From the NCBI RefSeq assembly GCF_014696435.1, contig NZ_JACJQG010000029.1:1-64000 (forward strand): a stretch of DNA of 64,000 nucleotides. Direction: 5' to 3'. A model generated the notes under the pieces. That model saw only the letters and a list, made by a program, of their open reading frames with translations, searched no databases and had not been told where the DNA came from. The position numbers and the translations under genes are program-made. The stretch is from Calothrix anomala FACHB-343 (GTDB lineage: Bacteria > Cyanobacteriota > Cyanobacteriia > Cyanobacteriales > Nostocaceae). Positions 54,034-62,394 of the stretch are shown in pieces; position 1 is the first letter of the stretch; each line of letters opens with the position of its first letter.

Positions 54034-54983
54034 ACGATAATCAATTATCTGAACCACTGGTGAGCGTGATCATTCCTACCTATAATCGACCAGAGTATCT
54101 CAAACACGCGATCGCTAGCGCCGTTAAACAGACTTATCAAAATATTGAAATTATTATTTCTGATAATTGTAGTGCAGAAAATCCCTTACCGATTGTTGAA
54201 TCTTTTGCCGATCCGCGTATCCGCTTTTGGCGACATCCACAAAATATTGGCATGATTGCTAATCAAATGCATGGCTTTAAAATAGCGCGTGGTAAATATG
54301 TTGCTAGCCTGCATGATGATGATATGTGGAATGCAGACTTTTTAGCCAAACTAGTACCACCATTAGAAGCTAATCCCGACCTGATTCTGGCTTTTTGCGA
54401 TCAATATATTATCGATGCTAAAGGTAATATTAATTACCCAGCTACAGAAGAGAATACAAGGGGTTTTAAACGCCATAAATTAGCTCCAGGAGTTTATCAA
54501 TCTTTTACGAAAATAGGCTTAATAGATAAAAGTATACCTACTGCTGCTGCTTGTGTAATTCGTGCTAGTCTTGTTGATTGGAATAAAATTCCCGCAGAAG
54601 TTGGTGGTATGTGGGATTTATATTTAACCTATCTTTGCAGTATATCTGGCTATGGCGCTTACTATTCTCCTGAAAGATTAACGCGCTATCGCGTCCACGA
54701 GCAAACTGATACCATACTCAGTGGTTCTCATGATGCCCAAGCCAAAATTCGCAAGGCTAAAAGCGAATTATTTTGTTATCAAACCTTGATGTCAGACCCC
54801 AAACTGCAAGAATTTAAGTCATACTTTCATCATAAATGGTTAGAAGCTAATACAACTTTAGGGATTGGCTTAATTCGCAACAAACAGAAAGATGCAGCCC
54901 GTCCTTATCTTTGGCAAGCATTGAGTCAGCAGAAATTAAACTTACGCACTCTAGCTGCTTTAGCACTAACATTTATTTTATAA
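54027..54983 (+). CDS. Family 2 glycosyltransferase
   Basis: 318-residue GT-A enzyme. 'PLVSVIIPTYNRPEYLKHAI' and 'IEIIISDNCSAENPLPIVES' bind the nucleotide, and 'YVASLHDDDMWNADFLAKLV' gives the DxD metal site. 'GVYQSFTKIGLIDKSIP' and 'YYSPERLTRYRVHEQTDT' complete the GT2 acceptor region. Its ATG lies inside the end of the previous gene (7-base overlap), a sign of translational coupling. It is soluble with no membrane helix apart from a weak C-terminal one. It adds a sugar to the HEP unit. Confidence 0.9.
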   Translation: MLNDNQLSEPLVSVIIPTYNRPEYLKHAIASAVKQTYQNIEIIISDNCSAENPLPIVESFADPRIRFWRHPQNIGMIANQMHGFKIARGKYVASLHDDDMWNADFLAKLVPPLEANPDLILAFCDQYIIDAKGNINYPATEENTRGFKRHKLAPGVYQSFTKIGLIDKSIPTAAACVIRASLVDWNKIPAEVGGMWDLYLTYLCSISGYGAYYSPERLTRYRVHEQTDTILSGSHDAQAKIRKAKSELFCYQTLMSDPKLQEFKSYFHHKWLEANTTLGIGLIRNKQKDAARPYLWQALSQQKLNLRTLAALALTFIL

Positions 54984-55348
54984 CCGTAATGAAATGAGAA
55001 CAAGACGGAGAAAAACACAAAATTTAACTAATAAATTATGTGTATTCGCAGGTATTTATCTATGGGTGCAACTATCTTTAACTTGGATATTACTGAGAAG
55101 TATTATCATTAACTAAGTAAGCATAATTCAAAATTCGCGCATTAAAGACATTTTCATTTGGGAATTTAAATCCTTTAATGTACGATAAACCAAAGCAGAT
55201 TACGAAACATCAATCGACTTAAGCCCCTTACCAATGACAAATGACAATTGTACAGACGCGATTCATCGCGTCTCTGACAAATGACAAATGACAACCACAG
55301 TTATATTTAATTACGCCGACCAAACCTAATTAATTAAGGAAGTATTGT
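54984..55348. other. Spacer with inverted remnant of the hairpin repeat
   Basis: 365 bases without a gene. On the minus strand, 55125-55195 reads TTTATCGTACAT, GGATTTAAATTCCC, AAATGAAAATGTC and TTTAAT, a copy of the 129-base repeat with hairpin 1 and part of hairpin 2 deleted. Around 55232-55292, TGACAAATGAC heptamers flank a short GACGCGATTCATCGCGTC hairpin. Confidence 0.6.
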
Positions 55349-56551
55349 GTGAAACTTTGCATTGTTACCCACAAATTTAAAAAAGGTGATGGTCAAGGAC
55401 GAGTTAATTATGAGGTTGCTAAAGAAGTAATTCGTCGCGGACATCACCTGACATTATTAGCTAGCGAAGTTGCACCAGAGTTAGCAGAAAATAGCCTAGT
55501 AAAATGGATAGAAATTCCCGTTCAGAAATTCCCCACAGAATTTTTGCGTAATTTCGTATTTGCGCAAAAAAGTGCCGATTGGTTACAAAAAAATCGCGCT
55601 GAGATTGATTTAGTTAAAGTCAACGGCGCAATTACTAACACAGCAGCAAATGTGAATGCTGTACATTTTGTCCATAGTTCTTGGTGGCGATCGCCTGTGC
55701 ATATTTCCCGCACCCGTCGCGATGCTTATGGTTTGTACCAATGGCTGTATACTGCTTTAAACGCCCATTGGGAAAAGCAAGCATTCCAAAAAGCGCAAGT
55801 AGTCGTTGCTGTCTCCGAGAAAGTCGCCCAGGAATTAGTGAATATTGGCGTTCCGCGATCGCGCATTCAGGTAATTGTCAACGGCGTAGACTTAGAAGAA
55901 TTTACCCCTGGTATCAGCAATCGTCAAACATGGGGTTTACCAGCCAATGTCCCCCTCGCCCTCTTTGCTGGCGATATCCGCACCACCAGAAAGAACCTAG
56001 ACACCGTACTTTACGCCTTAGCTAAAGTCCCCGATTTACATTTAGTAGTGGTAGGTAGCACCCAGGGTAGCCCCTTTCCCCAACTAGCGGCAACTTTAGG
56101 TATCAGCGAACGAGTGCATTTTTTAGGCTATCGCCGTGATATCGCTGCAATTATGCGGGCTGTGGATTTATTTGTATTTCCTTCCCGTTATGAAGCTTGC
56201 ACCCTCGTATTATTAGAAGCCCTCGCTTCTGGTTTACCTGTGATTACCGCCTCTGCTACTGGCGGTGCAGAATTAGTAACGCCAGAATGCGGGGTAATTT
56301 TGCCCGATTCCGATGATATTGAGGCTTTAGTCGCCGCTTTGTTGTCTTTAGTCTGCGATCGCCCTTTAATGCAGCAAATGGCTCAAGCCGCCCGTTCCGT
56401 CGCCGAACAATATAGCTGGAATACGATGGCACAAACCTATGTGGATCTATTTGAGGAGTTAATCCAGAATGAAGAACACAGTTCTCATCCCCACTTATCG
56501 CCGTCCTCTGGATCTGTCTCGTTGTCTGTTAGCCCTACAGGCGCAAACTAA
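55349..56551 (+). CDS. Family 4 glycosyltransferase with run-on C-terminus
   Basis: 400 residues from GTG 55349 with AAGGA 7 bases upstream. It starts 'KLCIVTHKFKKGDGQGRVNY' and the C-domain shows 'LALFAGDIRTTRKNLDTVLY', 'VHFLGYRRDIAAIMRAVDLF' and 'PSRYEACTLVLLEALASGLP' (EX7E region), typical GT4. The last 27 or so residues ('SSHPHLSPSSGSVSLSVSPT' and 'GAN') are read from the start of the next gene in another frame. The overlap is 83 bases, far more than at other junctions here, suggesting the original stop was lost by mutation. Confidence 0.88.
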   Translation: MKLCIVTHKFKKGDGQGRVNYEVAKEVIRRGHHLTLLASEVAPELAENSLVKWIEIPVQKFPTEFLRNFVFAQKSADWLQKNRAEIDLVKVNGAITNTAANVNAVHFVHSSWWRSPVHISRTRRDAYGLYQWLYTALNAHWEKQAFQKAQVVVAVSEKVAQELVNIGVPRSRIQVIVNGVDLEEFTPGISNRQTWGLPANVPLALFAGDIRTTRKNLDTVLYALAKVPDLHLVVVGSTQGSPFPQLAATLGISERVHFLGYRRDIAAIMRAVDLFVFPSRYEACTLVLLEALASGLPVITASATGGAELVTPECGVILPDSDDIEALVAALLSLVCDRPLMQQMAQAARSVAEQYSWNTMAQTYVDLFEELIQNEEHSSHPHLSPSSGSVSLSVSPTGAN

Positions 56552-57395
56552 ACCTGTAGATCAAGTAATCGTTGTTGTCCGCGATACAGATAGCCAAACT
56601 TGGGAATTCCTCGCCCAATCAGCATATAACCTACCACTGCAAACCGTTACAGTTAGCGTTCCCGGAGTTGTAGCCGCCCTCAACGCTGGATTAGCTGTAG
56701 TAGAAGGTGATATTGTTTCAATTACAGATGATGATGCTGCACCTCGCCCAGATTGGTTAGAGAAAATCAACGCCCATTTTCTTGCAGATAGCCGCATTGC
56801 TGGTGTAGGTGGGCGTGATTGGGTTCATCAAGGAAACCGACTGCTAGATGAATCGCGGCAAATCGTCGGTAAGTTGCAATGGTTTGGTAGAGTCATTGGT
56901 AACCATCATCTAGGAGTGGGAGAACCCCGTGAAGTCGATGTTCTCAAAGGTGTGAACATGAGTTTTCGGCAAAAAGCGACTGCTAATTTGCGGTTTGACG
57001 AAAGAATGCGCGGTACAGGGGCACAAGTACATTTTGAAATGGCATTTACCCTCGCCTTAAAACGCGCAGGTTGGAAGTTAATTTACGATCCAAAAGTGGC
57101 AGTAGATCACTATCCTGCACAACGTTTTGATGAAGACCAACGCCATAATTTTAACGAAATTGCCTTTATTAATTTAGTTCATAACGAAACATTAGTATTA
57201 TTAGAAAATTTACCTCCATTGCGGCGTTTAGTCTTTTTAATCTGGGCAATCTTCATCGGTACCAGAGATAGTTTAGGCTTAATTCAATGGTTAAGACTTT
57301 TACCCAGTCAAGGTCAATTAGCTGGTAAAAAATGGTGGGCATCTTTGCAAGGACGTTGGCAAGGATGGCAAACACATAGACAATTCGTAAAATAA
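56469..57395 (+). CDS. Family 2 glycosyltransferase
   Basis: 308-residue GT2 enzyme. ATG 56469 is supported by GAGGAG at 56453-56458. 'TVLIPTYRRPLDLSRCLLAL' starts the nucleotide-binding half, 'GDIVSITDDDAAPRPDWLEK' is the DxD site and 'VDVLKGVNMSFRQKATANLR' the acceptor-side motif. A hydrophobic stretch near 258-276 ('RRLVFLIWAIFIGTRDSLGL') suggests membrane contact. It overlaps the preceding gene's end by 83 bases. It completes the run of island glycosyltransferases, followed by heptamer repeats. Confidence 0.9.
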   Translation: MKNTVLIPTYRRPLDLSRCLLALQAQTKPVDQVIVVVRDTDSQTWEFLAQSAYNLPLQTVTVSVPGVVAALNAGLAVVEGDIVSITDDDAAPRPDWLEKINAHFLADSRIAGVGGRDWVHQGNRLLDESRQIVGKLQWFGRVIGNHHLGVGEPREVDVLKGVNMSFRQKATANLRFDERMRGTGAQVHFEMAFTLALKRAGWKLIYDPKVAVDHYPAQRFDEDQRHNFNEIAFINLVHNETLVLLENLPPLRRLVFLIWAIFIGTRDSLGLIQWLRLLPSQGQLAGKKWWASLQGRWQGWQTHRQFVK

Positions 57396-57487
57396 CTAAT
57401 GACTAATGACTAATGACTAATGACTAATGACTAATGACTATTGACTATTGACTATTGACTATTGACTATTGACCATTGACCATTGAC
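57395..57487. repeat. Heptamer tandem repeat (CTAATGA, TTGACTA)
   Basis: About thirteen units in one phase. The first half is AATGACT and the second ATTGACT then ATTGACC, filling the gap before the O-antigen-polymerase-like gene. Confidence 0.9.
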
Positions 57488-57515
57488 ACGCAAAGCGAAA
57501 TAAATCCAAAATTGA

Positions 57516-58946
57516 ATGACCTCTCAGCAATTACTTTTCAATAGTGTATTAAAAGAGAATTTCTCACCCCAAGAACGCGCACCACAAGCTTGGATGCTAA
57601 TCTTGGGTTTTGTACTCCTCACAGTAGTTTGTTATTTTGCAGGTGCAGCAGCAATGTTGCGTCTGGTGTTTCCCGCAACAGCTTTACTGGTAGGTTTATT
57701 TCTCTATTTTCGTCATCCTATTCTCTATATCGGCTTTACTTGGTGGGTTTGGTTTCTCACACCCCTAGTTGCACGTTTAATCGATTATCGAGTAGGTTGG
57801 GACCCTACTCGTCAGATACTAATAACACCCTATTTAGTAGTATTTGTATGTATAGGTACTTTCTTACGCTATCTTCCTAGTAGCATCCGTCAAGGCGGTT
57901 TACCTTTTTTGTTAGGTTTTATTGGGGTGTTTTATGGTTTTCTCGTAGGTCTAATTTATAATACACCTGTACCCGTAGCACGCGGTCTTTTAGATTGGCT
58001 AAGTCCGATTATTTTTGCTTTTCATTTATTTACTAATTGGCGAGATTATCCCAGTTATCGCCAGCATATTCAACGGGTATTTCTGTGGTGTGTCTTAATT
58101 TTGGGGGCTTATGGTGTATATCAATTTGTCGTAGCACCAGAGTGGGATAGATACTGGCTCATAGAATCCAAAATGTTTACTAGTTCTGGTAATCCAGAAC
58201 CTTTTGGGATGCGCGTATGGAGTACGCTGCACTCAGTCGGGCCTTTTGGTTCTGTCATGCAAGCTGGCTTATTATTATTATTTACTAGAACTGGATTTTT
58301 AATATTTCCTGCCTCTGCTGTTGGTTATTTATCATTTATCCTAGCCCAAGCACGGACTAATTGGGGTGGTTGGTTACTAGGAGTAATTCTCATTTTAGGT
58401 TCGGTCAAAGCCAAAATTCAAATGCGGTTAATTACTATTATTTTGGTAATGGCAGTATGTGTTGTACCATTAACAACCATCGAGCCAATTTCTGAAATAG
58501 TTGTTAGTCGCTTTGAGAGTTTTTCTAATCTAGAAAATGATACTAGCTTTAAAGATAGATCGGGAAGCTACGATAGAAACCTAAGCATTGCTCTTTCTAA
58601 TGGGTTAGGTAATGGATTAGGAAATATTTGGAAAGTCAATGAGAAAACCGGACAAATAGAAGTATTTGTAATTGACAGTGGCGTTTTAGATATATTTTTC
58701 ACATTAGGCTGGTTTGGTGCTGTACCTTATTTAGGTGGTTTAATTTTATTGATAGTTAATGTTAGTAAGTACACTGAAGGACAGTTTGATAGTTTTGTTA
58801 GTGCCGCCCGCGCTATTGGTATCAGTTTTTGTTTACAACTAGTTATTAGTAGCGGGATGCTGAGTGTTGGCGGTATGATGCTTTGGGGATTTCTGGCTAT
58901 GGCTATGGCTGCACATAAATATTATCAGCATCAGGGGATTAAGTAG
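57516..58946 (+). CDS. O-antigen polymerase/ligase-like membrane protein
   Basis: 476-residue protein with about eleven hydrophobic helices, e.g. 'WMLILGFVLLTVVCYFAGAA', 'FLLGFIGVFYGFLVGLIYNT', 'VFLWCVLILGAYGVYQFVVA'. A long loop around 200-240 and the 'RTNWGGWLLGVILILG' segment resemble the Wzy/WaaL (O-antigen ligase) superfamily, where a periplasmic loop with Arg residues joins glycan units. It is the last gene of the island, as in Anabaena (alr2841 in my memory). It should polymerise or attach exported HEP units. ATG 57516 is the start. Confidence 0.83.
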   Translation: MTSQQLLFNSVLKENFSPQERAPQAWMLILGFVLLTVVCYFAGAAAMLRLVFPATALLVGLFLYFRHPILYIGFTWWVWFLTPLVARLIDYRVGWDPTRQILITPYLVVFVCIGTFLRYLPSSIRQGGLPFLLGFIGVFYGFLVGLIYNTPVPVARGLLDWLSPIIFAFHLFTNWRDYPSYRQHIQRVFLWCVLILGAYGVYQFVVAPEWDRYWLIESKMFTSSGNPEPFGMRVWSTLHSVGPFGSVMQAGLLLLFTRTGFLIFPASAVGYLSFILAQARTNWGGWLLGVILILGSVKAKIQMRLITIILVMAVCVVPLTTIEPISEIVVSRFESFSNLENDTSFKDRSGSYDRNLSIALSNGLGNGLGNIWKVNEKTGQIEVFVIDSGVLDIFFTLGWFGAVPYLGGLILLIVNVSKYTEGQFDSFVSAARAIGISFCLQLVISSGMLSVGGMMLWGFLAMAMAAHKYYQHQGIK

Positions 58947-58950
58947 TTAT

Positions 58951-59001
58951 TGGGCATGGGGCATGGGGCATTGGGCATTGGGCATTGGGCATTGGGCATT
59001 G
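58951..59001. repeat. Heptamer tandem repeat (GGGCATT)
   Basis: Six or seven GGGCATT/GGGCATG units directly after the stop codon of the polymerase-like gene. Confidence 0.85.
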
Positions 59002-59990
59002 ATATGTTATTTCACACAATCGATTGCCCGATTTTTTATGTTTAGCATTACAAGGGCTGTTAATTGGTATTGTTGGGCGATTGCAACGATGCCAGGGAAT
59101 GCATACTTTAATCGCTGCTATGCCGCTTGTTGACAGTTGACAGTTGACAGTTAACTGTCAATTATCAACGAATTGAAGCAGAAGAATTTCTGTTTAACAG
59201 TTCTTTCACTGAATGCAATAAATAAACCAAACTATATTACAAAACGTAAATAGGCATGAACTCCTTACCAATGACGAATGACTAATGACTAATGACAGCC
59301 CTTGCTAATTATATTTAATTGCACCACCCTACTTATATTAAATTGTGCCTAAAGTTGAGCTTGGATAGAATTGCTAATCAGCCTATTTTTGGAAATATGA
59401 AGTTTTAAATAAGCGGCTGATTTTTCTCTGTTCAAAGTAACATCTAACAGTGAGTAATTTCAGATAAATTAATTTTTCGCTTGTGCCTTGCTGCATCAGG
59501 CTTAGAGGTATTTTTATCTATAAATTATTTAGCATACATACTTGCAGTCAAAAAATCTACTACTTAACAATTTATTCATATAAGCGCCTCTAAGACAGCT
59601 TTTTTAAAGATATTATCTAGATTTTTAGAATTACATAACATTGTGCTTTAATAACTAAAACAGGAATATTTTGTTGATTTACTCTGAATACAGAGTTTCA
59701 TAAAATACCCGACATGTACCCAAAAGTTTAAATTTTATCCATCAGTAAAATAATATTTATGTGTATTTTTTTGACGAAGATTTAAGTTAAATCTAACAAA
59801 ATTTGTCAAGCAATATTTGATAATTCAAAAATTATTCAAAAAAGCTTGCTATTAACATACAGATAAGCAGATATTTGCCATCTATTAGACAAATTTATTA
59901 CCCTGGATCGACCTCGATTTACCAATATAGGCTAATTAAAGCTATGTAGATTTAAGCTTTTTAATCCCCATCTTTCAGAACAATGTTGGT

Positions 59991-60030
59991 GAAAAAGTCA
60001 AGAATGAAGATTTTTATACTTGACTTTTTC
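59991..60030 (+). promoter_or_regulatory. Hairpin in the leader of the DUF11/RTX gene
   Basis: GAAAAAGTCAAG (59991-60002) and CTTGACTTTTTC (60019-60030) form a perfect 12-bp stem with a 16-base loop, T-rich on its 3' side. It could be an attenuator or upstream terminator for the gene starting at 60065. Confidence 0.4.
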
Positions 60031-60064
60031 CCATTCTTATTTACTCACGGATGTAATCATTACT

Positions 60065-62359
60065 ATGACTACTAAAACTACTAGAATTTCCGATACTTCC
60101 TTAAAAAATAGCAGCAGCAACTACTGCGAACCTTTACTAGCTGATTTATCGTTGAAGCAAACTATCTCTAATACTCCCTTAGTATTAGGTAGTGAAGCTA
60201 CTTTTACATTAAGATTAAATAATAGCGGCCCTGCTAATGCAAGCGGGGTAAAAATTCAAGATTTATTACCTGCTGGGTTTAGCTTTGTTAAAGCTACTAC
60301 TAGTCTGGGTACCTATGATAGCAAAACCGGAATTTGGGATGTTGGTAATATCAAATCGGGACGTAGTGCAACCTTAGTATTGACGGGTAAAGTTGTCAAT
60401 GCAACTAGCGCCGATGCTTATACTAATGTAGCAGAAATTATTGCAGCTAATCAACGCGATCCAGATTCGGTTGTCAATAATCGCAACCCTAATGAAGATG
60501 ATTACACTAGTTTAACTGCACCTGTTGTGAAGTTAGATTTAAGCAAAAAATTTACTAAGGTTACCAAAGAAGTAGATGGTAATAATGATGGTAAACCAGA
60601 GCAATTTTTAGCCCTTCCTGGTGATGATGTATCGTTTCAAATTCAAGTCACTAATAATGGTGCGGTTAACGCTACCAATGTGAAAATTTTAGACGATATG
60701 ACCCAGGTTTTGCCAATAGGTTTAACATTGCAAAGCCTCAGTCTTGATGGTGGTGTGAATCTTGATACTGCTGGTGGTGGTGATGGGAATGCCCAAACAG
60801 TTGAGATACTATTTAATAGTATAGCGCCTGGGGAAACCAAAACTATTACAGTTAACGCCAAAGTTAGTACTGATAACGTTAAAACTGCTAATTTATCCGG
60901 TCAAATAGGCACTCTTGACCCGCTTACAGGCAATATTAATTCAGAACTGCCAGAATATTATAATACACCTTTTAATGGGACATTTTTTTTGCATTACAAC
61001 GTGCAAAAAAATGCCAATCAACCAAGGGCTAATTTTGGCTTATTAAATATTACCAATCAAGCGGAAATTGTCGGTTTTAATGGCAGTAATCTCAAATCTG
61101 GCTCAATTACAGCTAGCGCGAGGTTAGATGTTTCTAGCTTTAAAATAGCTGGAACGCTAAATAACGGACAGCAATTTACTATTTATTCCATTGAAGATTT
61201 ACTCGATCCTAGTAGTACTCCCGGATCGTATATTTTCAATCCCGATCCTGATGTAGAACCAGCGCCTAAAGCTTATCCTACCAATAATCAATCGGAGTTT
61301 TTACCACCTGGTCAAACTGGAAGCGCGAGTTTTTTTGCAAGTTGGCTGAAAAATAACGATCCGCAATATTTAGCCGATTTAGCAGTTTGGGATACTTTAC
61401 AAGCTGATGGAGATTTATCGAATATTGAAGATGAAAAAGCGGTAGTAGATGCGCTATATAAGTTTATTGAAGATGGCGTTTATAGCCGCGATCGCTTTGA
61501 TAAGGGTAGCTTTACTCTTGACAATGGTACGCAAACAGAAACCATCGATTTTAACGCTGGTGAATTTAGTCCAGGTACTACGGATTTTGTGAATATTGCT
61601 GTGACAGATACAAATGCTGTAGTCACCGATCGCAATGGTAATCAGGTGGGAACTTTTAATAATTTACAAGCGGCTTTAGACTCATTTAATTTTACCAATC
61701 CCACTGGCGTAAATGTGACGATTAACGATGCCAATGGGGATAAAATAGTTAGAAGCAGATTGCAACAACTTAGCACTTATAATTTTGAGAAAAATTGGTC
61801 AATTCAAACCATTACCATTGGTAATAATGTCAATCAAGTAATTTTAGCATCAGGCAATAAGTCAGCTAATATTGATTTATCGCAAGTTAATATTACTAAT
61901 CCAATTCAAAATTTTCAATTACAGGGCAATAACGCCAAAGATACCATTACAGGAAGTCGGTTTAATGATGTCATTGTTGGCGGTAATGGTAATGATATTT
62001 TATCGGGTTTTGATGGCAATGACTCGATTAATGGGGGTAATGGTCGAGATAGCTTAACCGGTGGTAGAGGTAACGATATTTTAACCGGGGGATTGGGGGC
62101 TGATGACTTTATCTTTGGTGTAAACTTTGGTAACGACATTATTACTGATTTTTGTAAAGGTCAAGACAAAATTGACCTCAGAGAACTGAAGCTAGTTAAA
62201 GGTATGTTGGATAGTAATGGCGATCGCGTAATTAATCTTAAAGATAGCCTCGTCTCCCTCACTAATCACAATCTCCAGCTAGATCTCACCTCTTTAAATG
62301 GTGGTACTATCACTTTCACAGGAGTAACTGCGGTTAATCTCAACGATTTTATATTTTAA
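60065..62359 (+). CDS. DUF11 / RTX surface adhesin-like protein
   Basis: 764 residues from ATG 60065 (MTTKTTRISDTSLKN); the frame is open 15 codons further upstream. No signal peptide is seen. Two DUF11-type beta-sandwich domains come first (about 25-150 'LVLGSEATFTLRLNNSGPAN', about 175-280 'DDVSFQIQVTNNGAVNATNV'), then about 350 residues without recognised motifs, then RTX nonapeptides near 620-690 ('GSRFNDVIVGGNGNDILSGF', 'GGRGNDILTGGLGADDFIFG') and a C-terminal 'DKIDLREL' segment. The RTX end suggests type I secretion and calcium binding. It ends 35 bases before the next gene and so may share its transcript. It is probably an extracellular matrix or adhesion protein. Confidence 0.85.
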   Translation: MTTKTTRISDTSLKNSSSNYCEPLLADLSLKQTISNTPLVLGSEATFTLRLNNSGPANASGVKIQDLLPAGFSFVKATTSLGTYDSKTGIWDVGNIKSGRSATLVLTGKVVNATSADAYTNVAEIIAANQRDPDSVVNNRNPNEDDYTSLTAPVVKLDLSKKFTKVTKEVDGNNDGKPEQFLALPGDDVSFQIQVTNNGAVNATNVKILDDMTQVLPIGLTLQSLSLDGGVNLDTAGGGDGNAQTVEILFNSIAPGETKTITVNAKVSTDNVKTANLSGQIGTLDPLTGNINSELPEYYNTPFNGTFFLHYNVQKNANQPRANFGLLNITNQAEIVGFNGSNLKSGSITASARLDVSSFKIAGTLNNGQQFTIYSIEDLLDPSSTPGSYIFNPDPDVEPAPKAYPTNNQSEFLPPGQTGSASFFASWLKNNDPQYLADLAVWDTLQADGDLSNIEDEKAVVDALYKFIEDGVYSRDRFDKGSFTLDNGTQTETIDFNAGEFSPGTTDFVNIAVTDTNAVVTDRNGNQVGTFNNLQAALDSFNFTNPTGVNVTINDANGDKIVRSRLQQLSTYNFEKNWSIQTITIGNNVNQVILASGNKSANIDLSQVNITNPIQNFQLQGNNAKDTITGSRFNDVIVGGNGNDILSGFDGNDSINGGNGRDSLTGGRGNDILTGGLGADDFIFGVNFGNDIITDFCKGQDKIDLRELKLVKGMLDSNGDRVINLKDSLVSLTNHNLQLDLTSLNGGTITFTGVTAVNLNDFIF

Positions 62360-62394
62360 CCAGAGTCCTCAGTGAAGCAATCAGCTAACTTAAG

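Larger units (their letters stand above)
58947..60064. other. 1.1-kb spacer after the HEP island
   Basis: No convincing gene. GGGCATT heptamers at 58951-59001, short palindromes (GTTGACAGTTGACAGTTAAC region 59130-59160) and a long AT-rich part (59340-59990). A hairpin at 59991-60030 lies 35 bases before the next start codon. Confidence 0.55.
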
